Shown here in pieces: positions 16,876 to 25,051 of a stretch of 64,000 bases of DNA. The notes under the pieces are model-generated. The model had not been told where the DNA came from. It saw only the letters and a list, made by a program, of their open reading frames with translations, and did no database searches. Numbering within the stretch: the stretch's first letter is position 1; the number at the start of each line of letters is the position of its first letter. A program made the translations under genes and the position numbers. The stretch is taken from NCBI RefSeq assembly GCF_900142845.1, contig NZ_FSRU01000001.1:1488001-1552000 (forward strand), read 5' to 3'. This DNA comes from Paraburkholderia phenazinium. Lineage in GTDB: Bacteria; Pseudomonadota; Gammaproteobacteria; Burkholderiales; Burkholderiaceae.

Positions 16876-17808
16876 TTACTTGCCCCAGCGCAGGACCACT
16901 GGGTCGAGGCGCCGCGCAATCGTGAGGAGACCTGCACGGGTTGCGGGATGCATCGGCAGCAGCGGATGACGGACCGCGTCGGACTTGATCACACCGCCTG
17001 CTTTCATCAACGCCTTCGGAGTCGCGAGACCGCCCTGGCGATTCTCGTAGTTGATAAGCGGCAGCCAACGCTGATAGTGAGCGGCTGCGAGTTCCGCGTC
17101 GCCGGCGGCGTAAGCGTCGACGATCAGGCGGATGCCGTCGGGATAACCGCCGCCCGTCATCGCACCGGTTGCGCCCGCATCCAGATCGGCCATCAGCGTG
17201 ATCGCTTCTTCGCCGTCCCACGGACCGATAATCGCGTCGCCGCCCAGTTCGATCAACTCGCGCAGCTTCGCGGCCGCTTGCGGCACTTCGACCTTGAAGT
17301 ACGAGACATTCGCGAGCTCGCGCGCCATCCTCGCGAGAAACGGCGCCGACAATGCCGTGCCGGCCACCGGCGCATCCTGGATCATGATCGGAATGTCGAT
17401 CGCATCCGATACCTTGCTATAGAACTCGTAGATGCCGCGCTCGCCGACGCGGATCGTCGCGCCGTGATACGGCGGCATGATCATCACCATCGCGGCGCCC
17501 GCATCCTGGGCGGCGCGGCTGCGCAGCGCACACTGGTGCGAGCTGAAATGCGTGGTTGTGACGATCACCGGGACGCGTCCGGCGACGTGCTCGAGCACCA
17601 GATGCATCAAGGTGTTGCGTTCGTCGTCGGAGAGTGCGAACTGCTCGGAAAAATTCGCGAGAATGCACAGGCCGTTGGAGCCCGCGTCGATCATGAAGTC
17701 GATGCAACGCTTCTGGCCTTCGAGGTCGAGACGCCCTTCGTCGTCGAAGATGGTCGGCGCGACCGGAAACACGCCGCGGTAGGAGGTCTGGATGCTTGCT
17801 TGGTTCAT
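16876..17808 (-). CDS. DHDPS-family 2-keto-3-deoxy sugar acid dehydratase/aldolase
   Basis: This 310-residue class I aldolase-superfamily enzyme has RGVFPVAPTIFDDEGRLDL at the N-terminus, with the Schiff-base lysine in SYFKVEVP (about residue 170). The stretch CIDFMIDAGSNGLCILANFS is typical of L-2-keto-3-deoxyarabonate dehydratases, which yield 2-oxoglutarate semialdehyde. It stands 87 bp downstream of a UxaA-family dehydratase gene on the same strand, which would produce its 2-keto-3-deoxy substrate. Either a dehydratase or a retro-aldolase reaction is compatible with the sequence. Confidence 0.75.
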   Translation of the reverse strand: MNQASIQTSYRGVFPVAPTIFDDEGRLDLEGQKRCIDFMIDAGSNGLCILANFSEQFALSDDERNTLMHLVLEHVAGRVPVIVTTTHFSSHQCALRSRAAQDAGAAMVMIMPPYHGATIRVGERGIYEFYSKVSDAIDIPIMIQDAPVAGTALSAPFLARMARELANVSYFKVEVPQAAAKLRELIELGGDAIIGPWDGEEAITLMADLDAGATGAMTGGGYPDGIRLIVDAYAAGDAELAAAHYQRWLPLINYENRQGGLATPKALMKAGGVIKSDAVRHPLLPMHPATRAGLLTIARRLDPVVLRWGK

Positions 17809-17895
17809 GATGGTTCGATCTGCCTGGCGATGGTTTGACGGGTTTGCTTGACGGTGGATTGACGACGCGACGGGACGCGCCGCGCCGGAGAGAAA

Positions 17896-19470
17896 TCAGG
17901 TAATGGCGCCGATCTGCCACGGCACGAATTCGTTCTGGCCGTAGCCGTGAATCTCGCTGCGCGAGAGCGTGCCGGAGGCGGTATCGAGCATCAGCTGGAA
18001 CAGTTCGGCGCCCATCTCGTCAATCGATTTCTGGCCGCTGAGAATCGAGCCGCAATTCAGATCCATGTCTTCCTGCTGACGATTCCAGAGCGCGTCGTTG
18101 GTGGCGATCTTCAGCGACGGCGTCGGCGCGCAGCCGTAAGCGGAGCCGCGTCCGGTGGTGAAGCAGATCAGGTTGGCGCCGCCCGCCACCTGGCCGGTTG
18201 CGGAGATCGGATCGTAGCCGGGCGTGTCCATGAAGACGAGGCCTTTCGCGTCCACATGCTGCGCGTATTCGTAGACCTCGACGAGATTCGTATGACCCGC
18301 TTTGGCGATCCCGCCGAGCGATTTTTCGAGCACCGTCGTGAGGCCCCCAGCCTTGTTGCCGGCCGACGGATTATTGTTCATCGCCGCGTGGTGGCGCGCG
18401 CAATAGTCTTCCCACCAGCGGATGCGCGCAACGAGTTTTTCGCCGACTGCACGCGTCACCGCGCGACGCGTCAGCAGATGCTCCGCGCCGTAGATTTCCG
18501 GCGTTTCGGAGAGGATGGCGGTGCCGCCGTGCGCGACCAGCCGATCCACCGCGGCGCCAAGCGCGGGATTGGCCGAGATGCCGGAGTAGCCGTCGGACCC
18601 GCCGCACTGCAGGCCAACCACCAGATGCGCGGCGGGCACCGGCTGGCGTTTGACCTGGTTGGCTTCGGCCAGCATGCCTCCCACCAGTTCGATACCGCGT
18701 GCGACCGTTTTGGCGGTGCCGCCGGTGTCCTGAATGTTGAAGGTCTTCAGGAACTCGGCTTCCTTGAGTCCTTGCGTCTCCATGAGGCGCGAGATCTGGT
18801 TGGTTTCGCAGCCTAACCCGATCACCAGCACGCCGGCGAAGTTCGGATGCGCGGCATAGCCGCCGAGCGTGCGTTGCAGAAGCGCGAGTCCTTCGCCCTC
18901 GGGATCCACCGCGCAACCGGCGCCATGCGTGAGCGCCACGACGCCGTCCACATTGGGAAACGGCGCCAGCACCTCAGGGTGAATGTCGCGCCGGAAGTGG
19001 TCGGCAATCGCGCGTGCGACGGTGGCCGAGCAGTTCACCGAAGTCAGCACGCCAATGTAGTTGCGCGTGGCGATGCGCCCGTCGGCCCGCACGATGCCGT
19101 TGAACGTAGCGGGCGTGGCCGCCATGGCCGTGGTTTTGGTATCGGCGCAGAACGCGTAGTCGCGGGCGAACTCGCCCATCGCGACGTTGTGCGTGTGCAC
19201 GTGCTCGCCCGCGGCGATTGGCCGGCTGGCAAAGCCGATGATCTGGCCATAGCGGCGCACCGCCTCGCCCTCGGCAATGGCACGCACGGCGACCTTGTGA
19301 CCGGGCGGAATCAGGCCCGAGACCGTGACGCCTTCGCCCGGCAAGATTGTGCCGCCGACCAGTTGGCCGCGCGCGATGACGACATCGTCGCGGCTGTGCA
19401 GGCGGATCGCGGGGGGCGGTGTGACGGGGGAGGGTGTGACGACGCAGGGGTCTTCGCTGATGGATGGCAT
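17896..19470 (-). CDS. UxaA/GarD-family sugar-acid dehydratase
   Basis: This 524-residue dehydratase is of the altronate/galactarate family. The N-terminal SAF-like domain occupies residues 20-110 (IRLHSRDDVVIARGQLVGG and the HTHNVAMG motif). The catalytic UxaA domain follows, with YIGVLTSVNCSATVARAI, VVGLQCGGSDGYSGISANPALG and VFMDTPGYDPISATGQVAGGANL landmarks (each read in pieces). The start at 19470 has AAGGA at good spacing; an upstream in-frame start lacks one. Known members use altronate, galactarate or arabinonate. The partner dehydratase next door suggests a pentonate or similar acid, but the substrate is unresolved. Confidence 0.82.
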   Translation of the reverse strand: MPSISEDPCVVTPSPVTPPPAIRLHSRDDVVIARGQLVGGTILPGEGVTVSGLIPPGHKVAVRAIAEGEAVRRYGQIIGFASRPIAAGEHVHTHNVAMGEFARDYAFCADTKTTAMAATPATFNGIVRADGRIATRNYIGVLTSVNCSATVARAIADHFRRDIHPEVLAPFPNVDGVVALTHGAGCAVDPEGEGLALLQRTLGGYAAHPNFAGVLVIGLGCETNQISRLMETQGLKEAEFLKTFNIQDTGGTAKTVARGIELVGGMLAEANQVKRQPVPAAHLVVGLQCGGSDGYSGISANPALGAAVDRLVAHGGTAILSETPEIYGAEHLLTRRAVTRAVGEKLVARIRWWEDYCARHHAAMNNNPSAGNKAGGLTTVLEKSLGGIAKAGHTNLVEVYEYAQHVDAKGLVFMDTPGYDPISATGQVAGGANLICFTTGRGSAYGCAPTPSLKIATNDALWNRQQEDMDLNCGSILSGQKSIDEMGAELFQLMLDTASGTLSRSEIHGYGQNEFVPWQIGAIT

Positions 19471-19559
19471 GTCGAATCCTTCTCTGTGGCGCAGCGCAAA
19501 CCGGGTGAGCCGCGTGGCGTGCACGTCCCGGCAGGGTGTCTTGATTGTCTCCGGGACTG

Positions 19560-19591
19560 ACTATACGACGCCCCATTCCGGCCTGTATAGT
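19560..19591. promoter_or_regulatory. LysR-type operator candidate, 7-bp inverted repeat
   Basis: ACTATAC (19560-19566) faces GTATAGT (19585-19591) across 18 bp in the divergent gap between the UxaA-type gene and the LysR gene. The arrangement fits a LysR tetramer site controlling both directions. Confidence 0.5.
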
Positions 19592-19628
19592 GAATTGTTT
19601 CCATGCTGTGATCACTTTTACGACTCAC

Positions 19629-20564
19629 ATGAACGATACGCTGAACGTGCTGCTCTCGCGCTTGCGCATGAAGCAGTTGCAACTGCTGATTGCGCTCGAC
19701 GATCACAAGTCGCTGCACAAGGCGGCGGGCGCGATGGCCATGACGCAGTCGGCGGCGAGCAAGGCCCTGCAGGAACTGGAATCGATGCTGGAAGCGCCGC
19801 TCTTCGAGCGTTCGAAGAGCGGCATGATCGCCAACCAGTTCGGGCATTGCGTGATCCGTTATGCACGGCTGATGGCGACGGACCTGACCTCGCTCTGCCA
19901 GGACATTGCGGAAATCCGCTCGGGGCGTGGCGGGCGTCTGGCGATCGGCGCGATCATGGGTGCGATTCCGGATGCCGTGGTGCCGGCGCTCAACACGCTG
20001 CATGCGAGCCAGCCGAATCTCTCGATCGAGATTGTCGAAGACACCAGCGCGCGGATGCTGCAGCAACTGGACGAGGGGCGTCTGGACCTGGTGATCGGGC
20101 GTGCTGCGGTCAGTGCCGATCCTTCGCGATATCAGTATCAGCCGTTGGGGGACGAACCGCTGTCGGTGGTGGTGGGCAACAGCCATCCGCCGATGTCGCG
20201 CAAGGCCGTGAATTTGCGCGATCTGGCCGGACACCGCTGGGTGACGTACCTCAGCCATATGCCGTTGCACGCGCTGCTGGAGCGCGAAATGGACCTGGCC
20301 GGCATGAGCATGCCCGTGAGTCCGATTTCCACTGCGTCGACCTTCGTGACCGTCGCGCTGCTTCAGCAGGCTGCGGATCTGGTATCGGTATTGCCGACCG
20401 GCATTGCCGAACTGTTCGCGAAGCACAAGATGCTGCGGATTCTGCCGGTCAAGCTGAAGTCGCAATCGCAGACGTTCGGGATTGTGTCGCGCAAGGGAGG
20501 CGTGCTGTCTCCGCCTGCCGAGCAGTTCATCCGGCTATTGCGCGAGCAGAAAACGGCGGGGTGA
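19629..20564 (+). CDS. LysR-family regulator of the sugar-acid operon
   Basis: This 311-residue LysR-type regulator has a winged helix-turn-helix at residues 14-72 (LQLLIALDDHKSLHKAAGAMAMTQSAASKALQ, read in parts) and a substrate-binding domain from about residue 95. The form resembles GbpR/galactose-binding-protein regulators that respond to sugar acids. It is divergent from the UxaA/deoxy-acid dehydratase pair and separated by a 158-bp gap with a matching inverted repeat. The inducer is probably the sugar acid or its keto-deoxy product. Confidence 0.87.
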   Translation: MNDTLNVLLSRLRMKQLQLLIALDDHKSLHKAAGAMAMTQSAASKALQELESMLEAPLFERSKSGMIANQFGHCVIRYARLMATDLTSLCQDIAEIRSGRGGRLAIGAIMGAIPDAVVPALNTLHASQPNLSIEIVEDTSARMLQQLDEGRLDLVIGRAAVSADPSRYQYQPLGDEPLSVVVGNSHPPMSRKAVNLRDLAGHRWVTYLSHMPLHALLEREMDLAGMSMPVSPISTASTFVTVALLQQAADLVSVLPTGIAELFAKHKMLRILPVKLKSQSQTFGIVSRKGGVLSPPAEQFIRLLREQKTAG

Positions 20565-20795
20565 AGGGGGGGGTCTTGCGGGCGCTCCGGCGCGTTTTGA
20601 CGCATTTTGATTTTGCGCGCGCGGAAACGCTCAATATCTCACTTCGCTCGCCGCTGCGCCATGCCTTGCTGAAACGGTGTTGCTGGCGCGAGACTGTGGG
20701 GGCATTCCGTACCCTTTCGGTTGTCCCGATCCGCGCTAAACTAATCGGGATGCGGGCCGGTTTTTCGGATGCGTGCCTGCGAGGGAGATGCCGCC

Positions 20796-23700
20796 ATGAA
20801 TCGGCCACTCGTTCGTTTTCCGCTTCGCACTGCCGGCGGTACGTCGGCGTGGAAGTGGTTCAAATGGTCGCTGGTCGCCGCTCTGCTGGTGGCGCTGGCA
20901 ATCCTGGCCAAGCTTTGCCAGATCGAGATCGAAACTTCCCGCCTGCAGGCGCGCTACCTCTCAGAACTGACGCGCGACGTGGATTTCACGCTCGCGGACG
21001 GCGCGAGCCCCAATATCCGCTTTCCCACCAACGGCCCGTACGACGAGCGGCTTGGCTACGCCTTGCTGCCGTCGTTTCAGCAACGCCTGAGCGCACGCGG
21101 TTTCGTCGTCGCCTCGCAGGCGCGCGACTCCGAGCGCATGCTCGCGCTCGCCGACGACGGCTTGTTCCTGCCATATCAGGAGAAAGATCAGGCGGGCCTG
21201 CGACTGTTCGACGGCACCGGCGCGCCGCTGTTCGACGCTACCTATCCGCGCCGGATCTACGGCGGTTTCGAGGCGATTCCGCCGGTCATCGTGAATTCGC
21301 TGCTGTTCGTCGAGGACCGCGAGTTGCTCGATCCCAACCAGCCGAACCGCAATCCGGCGATCGACTGGGGGCGCTTCGGCCACGCGGTGCTCGACCAGGG
21401 CGCGCGGATTTTCAACCGGCATCAGTTGCAGCCTGGCGGCAGCACGCTCGCCACGCAGATCGAGAAGTTCCGTCACTCGCCGGATGGGCGTACCGCTACG
21501 CCGCCGGAGAAGCTGCGGCAAATTGCGTCCGCTTCGGTGCGCGCCTATCTGGATGGACCGCAGACCATGCCGGCGCGGCGCGAAATCGTCGTGCAGTACC
21601 TGAATTCGGTGCCGTTGTCGGCGCAGCCGGGTGTCGGCGAGATCAACGGCATGGGCGACGGCCTGGCGGCATGGTATGGGCGCGACTTCGGCGAGGTCAA
21701 CGCGATTCTCAACGCGCCGGCCTCGGCCGACAATCTGACCGAGCAGGCGCTGGCGTTCCGGCAGGTGCTCTCGCTGATGATTGCGCAGCGCGCGCCGTCG
21801 TACTTTCTGCATCACGGCTACGGCGAGCTCCAACGCATGACGGACAGCTATCTGCGGCTCCTCGCCACGGGCGGCGTCATTTCCACGTCGCTGCGCGACG
21901 CGGCGCTCAACGCGCAGATTGCACTGAATCCCACGCCGATGCGCACGGCGGACGATTCGTTCGTCAGCCGCAAGGCCGTGACCTCGATGCGGGCGCATTT
22001 GCTGGACGCGCTCGGTTTGCGAAGCTTCTATGAACTCGACCGGCTCGATCTGCAGGCTACCGGCACGCTCAATAACGCGGTTCAGCAGGCGGTGAGCGAC
22101 CGGCTCGCGGCCGCGGGCACCAAGGACGGTGCGCAGGCGGCGGGTCTGTATGGCTTCGAAATGCTGCGTCCCGGCGACGACCCGTCGAAGATCACCTACA
22201 GCCTGACGCTCTATGAACGTCACAACGGCGCGAACCTGGTGCGGGTGCAGACGGACAGCGTCAACGAACCGTTCGATATCAATTCGGGCGCGCGCCTGAA
22301 TCTCGGCTCCACGGCGAAGCTGCGCACGGTGATCACGTACCTGCAGATCGTCACGGATCTGCACGACCGCTATGCCTCGCTGAGCGTGGCGGACCTCAAG
22401 CGCGTCCAGCCCGATCCGCAGGACGCGCTGACGCGTTGGGCGCTCGACTATCTGATCAAAACGCCCGACCATTCGCTGCAAGCCATGCTTGATGCCGCGG
22501 TGGAGAGAAAGTATTCGGCTAGCGCAGGAGAAACGTTTTACACCGGTGGCGGTGCGCAGACCTTCACCAATTTCGAATCGAGCGACAACAGCCAGATTCT
22601 GACCGTGCACCGGGCCTTTCAGCACTCGGTGAATCTGGTGTTCGTGCGCCTGATGCGCGATATCGTGCGCTATGAAATGATCCAGACCTCCGGGCCGTCG
22701 ACGCAATGGCTCGACGATCCCGCCGCGCGCCAGCTATACCTGAGCCGCTTTGCCGATCAGGAAAGCCGCGTCTATATGAAGCGCTTCTACACGAAGTATC
22801 ACGGCAAGACGCCTGATGAAGCGCTGGCGGCGATGCTGCACAGCGTGCACAAGTCGCCGCCGAAGATTGCGACGGTATTGCGCAGCGTGGCGCCCAATGG
22901 CGCGCAGGGCTGGTTCGACGCGCAGATGCGCGAGCAGCTCAAGGGCACGCCGGCGCAGTGGCTCACGGACGACGATCTCGCGAAACTCTATACGAAGTAC
23001 AGCATGGATCGCTTCAATCTGAACGATCGCGGCTATATTTCGCGCGTGCATCCGTTGGAGCTGTGGCTGGTGAATTATCTGCGCGAACATCCGGATGCCA
23101 CGCTCGACCAGGTTCAGGACGCGAGCCGCGATGTGCGGGTGTCGACGTATTCGTGGCTTTTCAAGACTCGCTATCACGCTACGCAGGATCGACGCATCAA
23201 GCACATGATCGAACTGCGTGCTTATGCTGCGATCGGCAAGTCGTGGCAGGCGCTTGGTTATCCGTTCGCCAATTTGACGCCGTCGTATGCGGCGGCGATT
23301 GGGGCGTCAGGCGACCGGCCGGCGGCGCTCGCGCAACTGATTGGTGTGATCGCCAACGGTGGCGACAAGGTGCCGACGGAAAGCATCGCGCAACTCGATT
23401 TCGCTAAAGATACGCCGTATGAAACGCATTTCGTGCGTGCAGCGGTCGCGCCGCAGACGCAGTTGTCGCCGCAGATCGTCAATGTCGTGCGTGGGATGTT
23501 GAGCGATGTCGTGCAGGGCGGGACGGCCAAGCGGCTTGCGGACGGGATGATTTTTCCCGATGGCAAGACGCTGCCGGTGTATGGGAAGACGGGTACCGGC
23601 GATCAGCGCTTTGAGGTATTTGCTAAAGGCGGGCGGTTGATCGAGTCGCGTAAGGTCAATCGCAGCGCGACGTTTGTGTTCATGATGGGCGACCGGTTCT

Positions 23701-23870
23701 ATGGGACGCTGACCGCTTATGTGCACGAGCCTTATGCGGCCCGGTATGACTTTACTAGCGCGATGTCGGTGCAATTGCTGAAGTCGCTGGCGCCTGTGTT
23801 GCAGCCGTTGATTGAGGCGCCGAAGGCGGGTGGGGCGACGGGCGGCGTGGCCGCGGTTAAGCGGAGTTGA
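20796..23870 (+). CDS. Large bifunctional class A penicillin-binding protein
   Basis: This is a 1024-residue inner membrane murein synthase. One membrane helix lies at about residues 26-42. A GT51 glycosyltransferase domain follows with catalytic glutamate E173 in FVEDREL and the QPGGSTLATQIEKF motif. The transpeptidase domain has all three active-site motifs: S505-TAK, S611-VN and K931-TG. The SVN to KTG distance is about 320 residues, well above that of E. coli PBP1a, so a large insertion sits inside the transpeptidase fold. GAGGGAGA precedes the ATG. The last ~70 bp of the gene recur at 24949-25025. Confidence 0.88.
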   Translation: MNRPLVRFPLRTAGGTSAWKWFKWSLVAALLVALAILAKLCQIEIETSRLQARYLSELTRDVDFTLADGASPNIRFPTNGPYDERLGYALLPSFQQRLSARGFVVASQARDSERMLALADDGLFLPYQEKDQAGLRLFDGTGAPLFDATYPRRIYGGFEAIPPVIVNSLLFVEDRELLDPNQPNRNPAIDWGRFGHAVLDQGARIFNRHQLQPGGSTLATQIEKFRHSPDGRTATPPEKLRQIASASVRAYLDGPQTMPARREIVVQYLNSVPLSAQPGVGEINGMGDGLAAWYGRDFGEVNAILNAPASADNLTEQALAFRQVLSLMIAQRAPSYFLHHGYGELQRMTDSYLRLLATGGVISTSLRDAALNAQIALNPTPMRTADDSFVSRKAVTSMRAHLLDALGLRSFYELDRLDLQATGTLNNAVQQAVSDRLAAAGTKDGAQAAGLYGFEMLRPGDDPSKITYSLTLYERHNGANLVRVQTDSVNEPFDINSGARLNLGSTAKLRTVITYLQIVTDLHDRYASLSVADLKRVQPDPQDALTRWALDYLIKTPDHSLQAMLDAAVERKYSASAGETFYTGGGAQTFTNFESSDNSQILTVHRAFQHSVNLVFVRLMRDIVRYEMIQTSGPSTQWLDDPAARQLYLSRFADQESRVYMKRFYTKYHGKTPDEALAAMLHSVHKSPPKIATVLRSVAPNGAQGWFDAQMREQLKGTPAQWLTDDDLAKLYTKYSMDRFNLNDRGYISRVHPLELWLVNYLREHPDATLDQVQDASRDVRVSTYSWLFKTRYHATQDRRIKHMIELRAYAAIGKSWQALGYPFANLTPSYAAAIGASGDRPAALAQLIGVIANGGDKVPTESIAQLDFAKDTPYETHFVRAAVAPQTQLSPQIVNVVRGMLSDVVQGGTAKRLADGMIFPDGKTLPVYGKTGTGDQRFEVFAKGGRLIESRKVNRSATFVFMMGDRFYGTLTAYVHEPYAARYDFTSAMSVQLLKSLAPVLQPLIEAPKAGGATGGVAAVKRS

Positions 23871-23872
23871 GG
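23801..23872 (+). repeat. Copy 1 of PBP 3'-end repeat
   Basis: The final 70 bp of the penicillin-binding protein gene, from GCAGCCGTTG to just past the TGA. It matches 24949-25025 closely at both ends, with a 5-bp length difference in the middle. The two copies flank about 1.08 kb that contains the toxin-antitoxin pair. Confidence 0.75.
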
Positions 23873-23937
23873 GGACACCCAACTGTGCCGCAACGGCGTC
23901 GACGGGCGTTATGACGTGACGTCTTGCTGGCGTCGCC

Positions 23938-24231
23938 TCAGGCGTGGGTCGCCGCCTTGGCCGTCAGTTCCATACCCAGCGCTTTCATGACGGCCAGGGT
24001 CGTCTTCAGGGTGGGATTGCCGCGCTCGCTGAACGTCCGGTAAAGCTGCTCGCGCGAGAGTCCGGTTTGTCCGGCAATCTGCGCCATGCCTTTCGCACGG
24101 GCCACCACGCCCAGCGCGTGAGCAATATAGGCGGCATCGTTCGTCGCGAACGCCTCGGCCATGAACACGGCCATCGCTTCCTCGCTGGCCAGATCCTCAG
24201 CGGGATCATAGGTCGTCAACTTTTCAGTCAT
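23938..24231 (-). CDS. HigA-like antitoxin with HTH (addiction module)
   Basis: This is a 97-residue antitoxin-type protein. The N-terminus (TEKLTTYDPAEDLASEEAM) resembles the probable addiction-module antidote family, and the C-terminal half is an Xre-like helix-turn-helix (MAQIAGQTGLSREQLYRTFS with NPTLKTTLAVMKALGMEL). It follows the toxin gene with a 1-bp gap, the toxin-first order usual for this subgroup. It should neutralise the toxin and, as the complex, repress the shared promoter. Upstream in-frame extension is toxin coding sequence in another frame, so the start at 24231 is secure. Confidence 0.9.
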   Translation of the reverse strand: MTEKLTTYDPAEDLASEEAMAVFMAEAFATNDAAYIAHALGVVARAKGMAQIAGQTGLSREQLYRTFSERGNPTLKTTLAVMKALGMELTAKAATHA

Positions 24232-24232
24232 T

Positions 24233-24529
24233 TCATTCTCTCCATTCATCCGCCAGCCGCCTGGCTTCGAGGATGTCCTTCGCCTGACCGCTCTTCGTAC
24301 CGCCGCAGAGCAGCACAATGATCGTGTTGCCCCGCCGCTGGAAGTAAATGCGGTAGCCCGGACCATAGTGGATACGCAACTCGCTTACCCCCTGCCCGAC
24401 CGGTTCCGCATCCCCCGCATGACCAAATGCCAGCCGGTCCAGCCGCGATGCAATCACTGCGCGCGCCCGCTCGTCCTTGAGGCGCATGCGCCATTTCCGG
24501 AAGGTTTCCGTTTGCTTTAACTCGATCAT
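24233..24529 (-). CDS. RelE/HigB-type toxin (addiction module killer)
   Basis: This is a 98-residue basic protein of the RelE/ParE superfamily. It opens with IELKQTETFRKWRMRLKD, followed by IASRLDRLAFGHAGDAEPVGQGVSELRI (read in parts). The core GPGYRIYFQRRGNTIIVLLCGG is the strand pair that carries the RNase site in this group. The C-terminus KDILEARRLADEW is characteristic. It is the first gene of a two-gene module with the antitoxin. Expected action is ribosome-dependent mRNA cleavage. Confidence 0.9.
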   Translation of the reverse strand: MIELKQTETFRKWRMRLKDERARAVIASRLDRLAFGHAGDAEPVGQGVSELRIHYGPGYRIYFQRRGNTIIVLLCGGTKSGQAKDILEARRLADEWRE

Positions 24530-24555
24530 TATAAACCAATTTGTATTTTATAAAC
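24529..24555. promoter_or_regulatory. Direct repeats at the toxin-antitoxin promoter
   Basis: TTATAAAC occurs at 24529-24536 and again at 24548-24555, 19 bp apart on one strand. The first copy abuts the toxin start codon. This spacing fits an operator bound by the antitoxin or toxin-antitoxin complex, overlapping the promoter. Confidence 0.45.
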
Positions 24556-24793
24556 TACGGCCGGTTGCGATGTCGAGACCTCGCCACGTTGCGTACGTCA
24601 CCTAGGGTTCCGTCGCGCCGCTGTGGCCTGTCGAGCCGCGACTGCAAACCACGGTCTGCCCGGCCGCTTTCCCGAATGCTGTTGCGGTGTGCTCGATACC
24701 GGCGAGCATCCCTCGCATCTGACCAATTACTGGCTGGAATCTAATGCGCTTCATAAAGTTTGTTATGCGAAGCAATTGGGATTCGTAAACTAG
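24554..24793 (+). pseudogene. Open frame without start codon; possible gene remnant
   Basis: A stop-free plus-strand frame of 79 codons ends at TAG 24791-24793 and has no ATG. Its last part reads SHLTNYWLESNALHKVCYAKQ, which looks protein-like, while the first half is Arg/Ala-rich like chance frames. Base composition falls toward AT here. I do not recognise the family. It may be the tail of a gene carried in with the toxin-antitoxin segment, or simply non-coding sequence. Confidence 0.25.
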
Positions 24794-24848
24794 CGTCTTT
24801 TCACATTTTTGTCGTGATGTGGAGAGGTAAAGAATTGTGAAAAGACGC
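24793..24848. repeat. 13-bp perfect inverted repeat
   Basis: GCGTCTTTTCACA at 24793-24805 is matched by its exact reverse complement at 24836-24848, with 30 bp between. It begins in the last codon of the remnant frame. It could be ends of a minimal mobile element, or a structured transcript end. Confidence 0.6.
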
Positions 24849-24948
24849 GTCCGCGCAACGACGGCCACGGATTCAGAGTTGTCTTGTTTTAGCGAACGGG
24901 TTTTGCTGTACTGGGCGGAGGAACGCCCATGTGTTTCGGACTGTCAGG

Positions 24949-25025
24949 GCAGCCGTTACTTGATGGGTCGAAGGCGGGTGGTGCGGGGCGAGGGGCGGCG
25001 TGGCTGCGGTTAAGCGGAGTTGAGG
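24949..25025 (+). repeat. Copy 2 of PBP 3'-end repeat
   Basis: An imperfect copy of 23801-23872, including the gene's stop region (AAGCGGAGTTGAGG is identical). In the original frame it begins QPL-x-D and KAGGA and then shifts. There is no PBP gene body in front of it, so it is a relic and not a functional gene end. Confidence 0.75.
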
Positions 25026-25051
25026 CAAGCGAGAGCGGCTCAATCGCCGCG

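Larger units (their letters stand above)
24556..25051. other. Intergenic segment between toxin gene and ROK gene
   Basis: About 500 bp with no intact gene. It holds the start-less open frame ending at 24793, a 13-bp perfect inverted repeat at 24793-24848, and the second copy of the PBP 3'-end repeat at 24949-25025. The mixture suggests the scar of an insertion or duplication. Confidence 0.6.

Noticed and set aside
20961..22706. 581-codon minus-strand frame opposite the penicillin-binding protein
   Set aside because: Shadow frame; the plus strand carries all catalytic motifs of a class A PBP.
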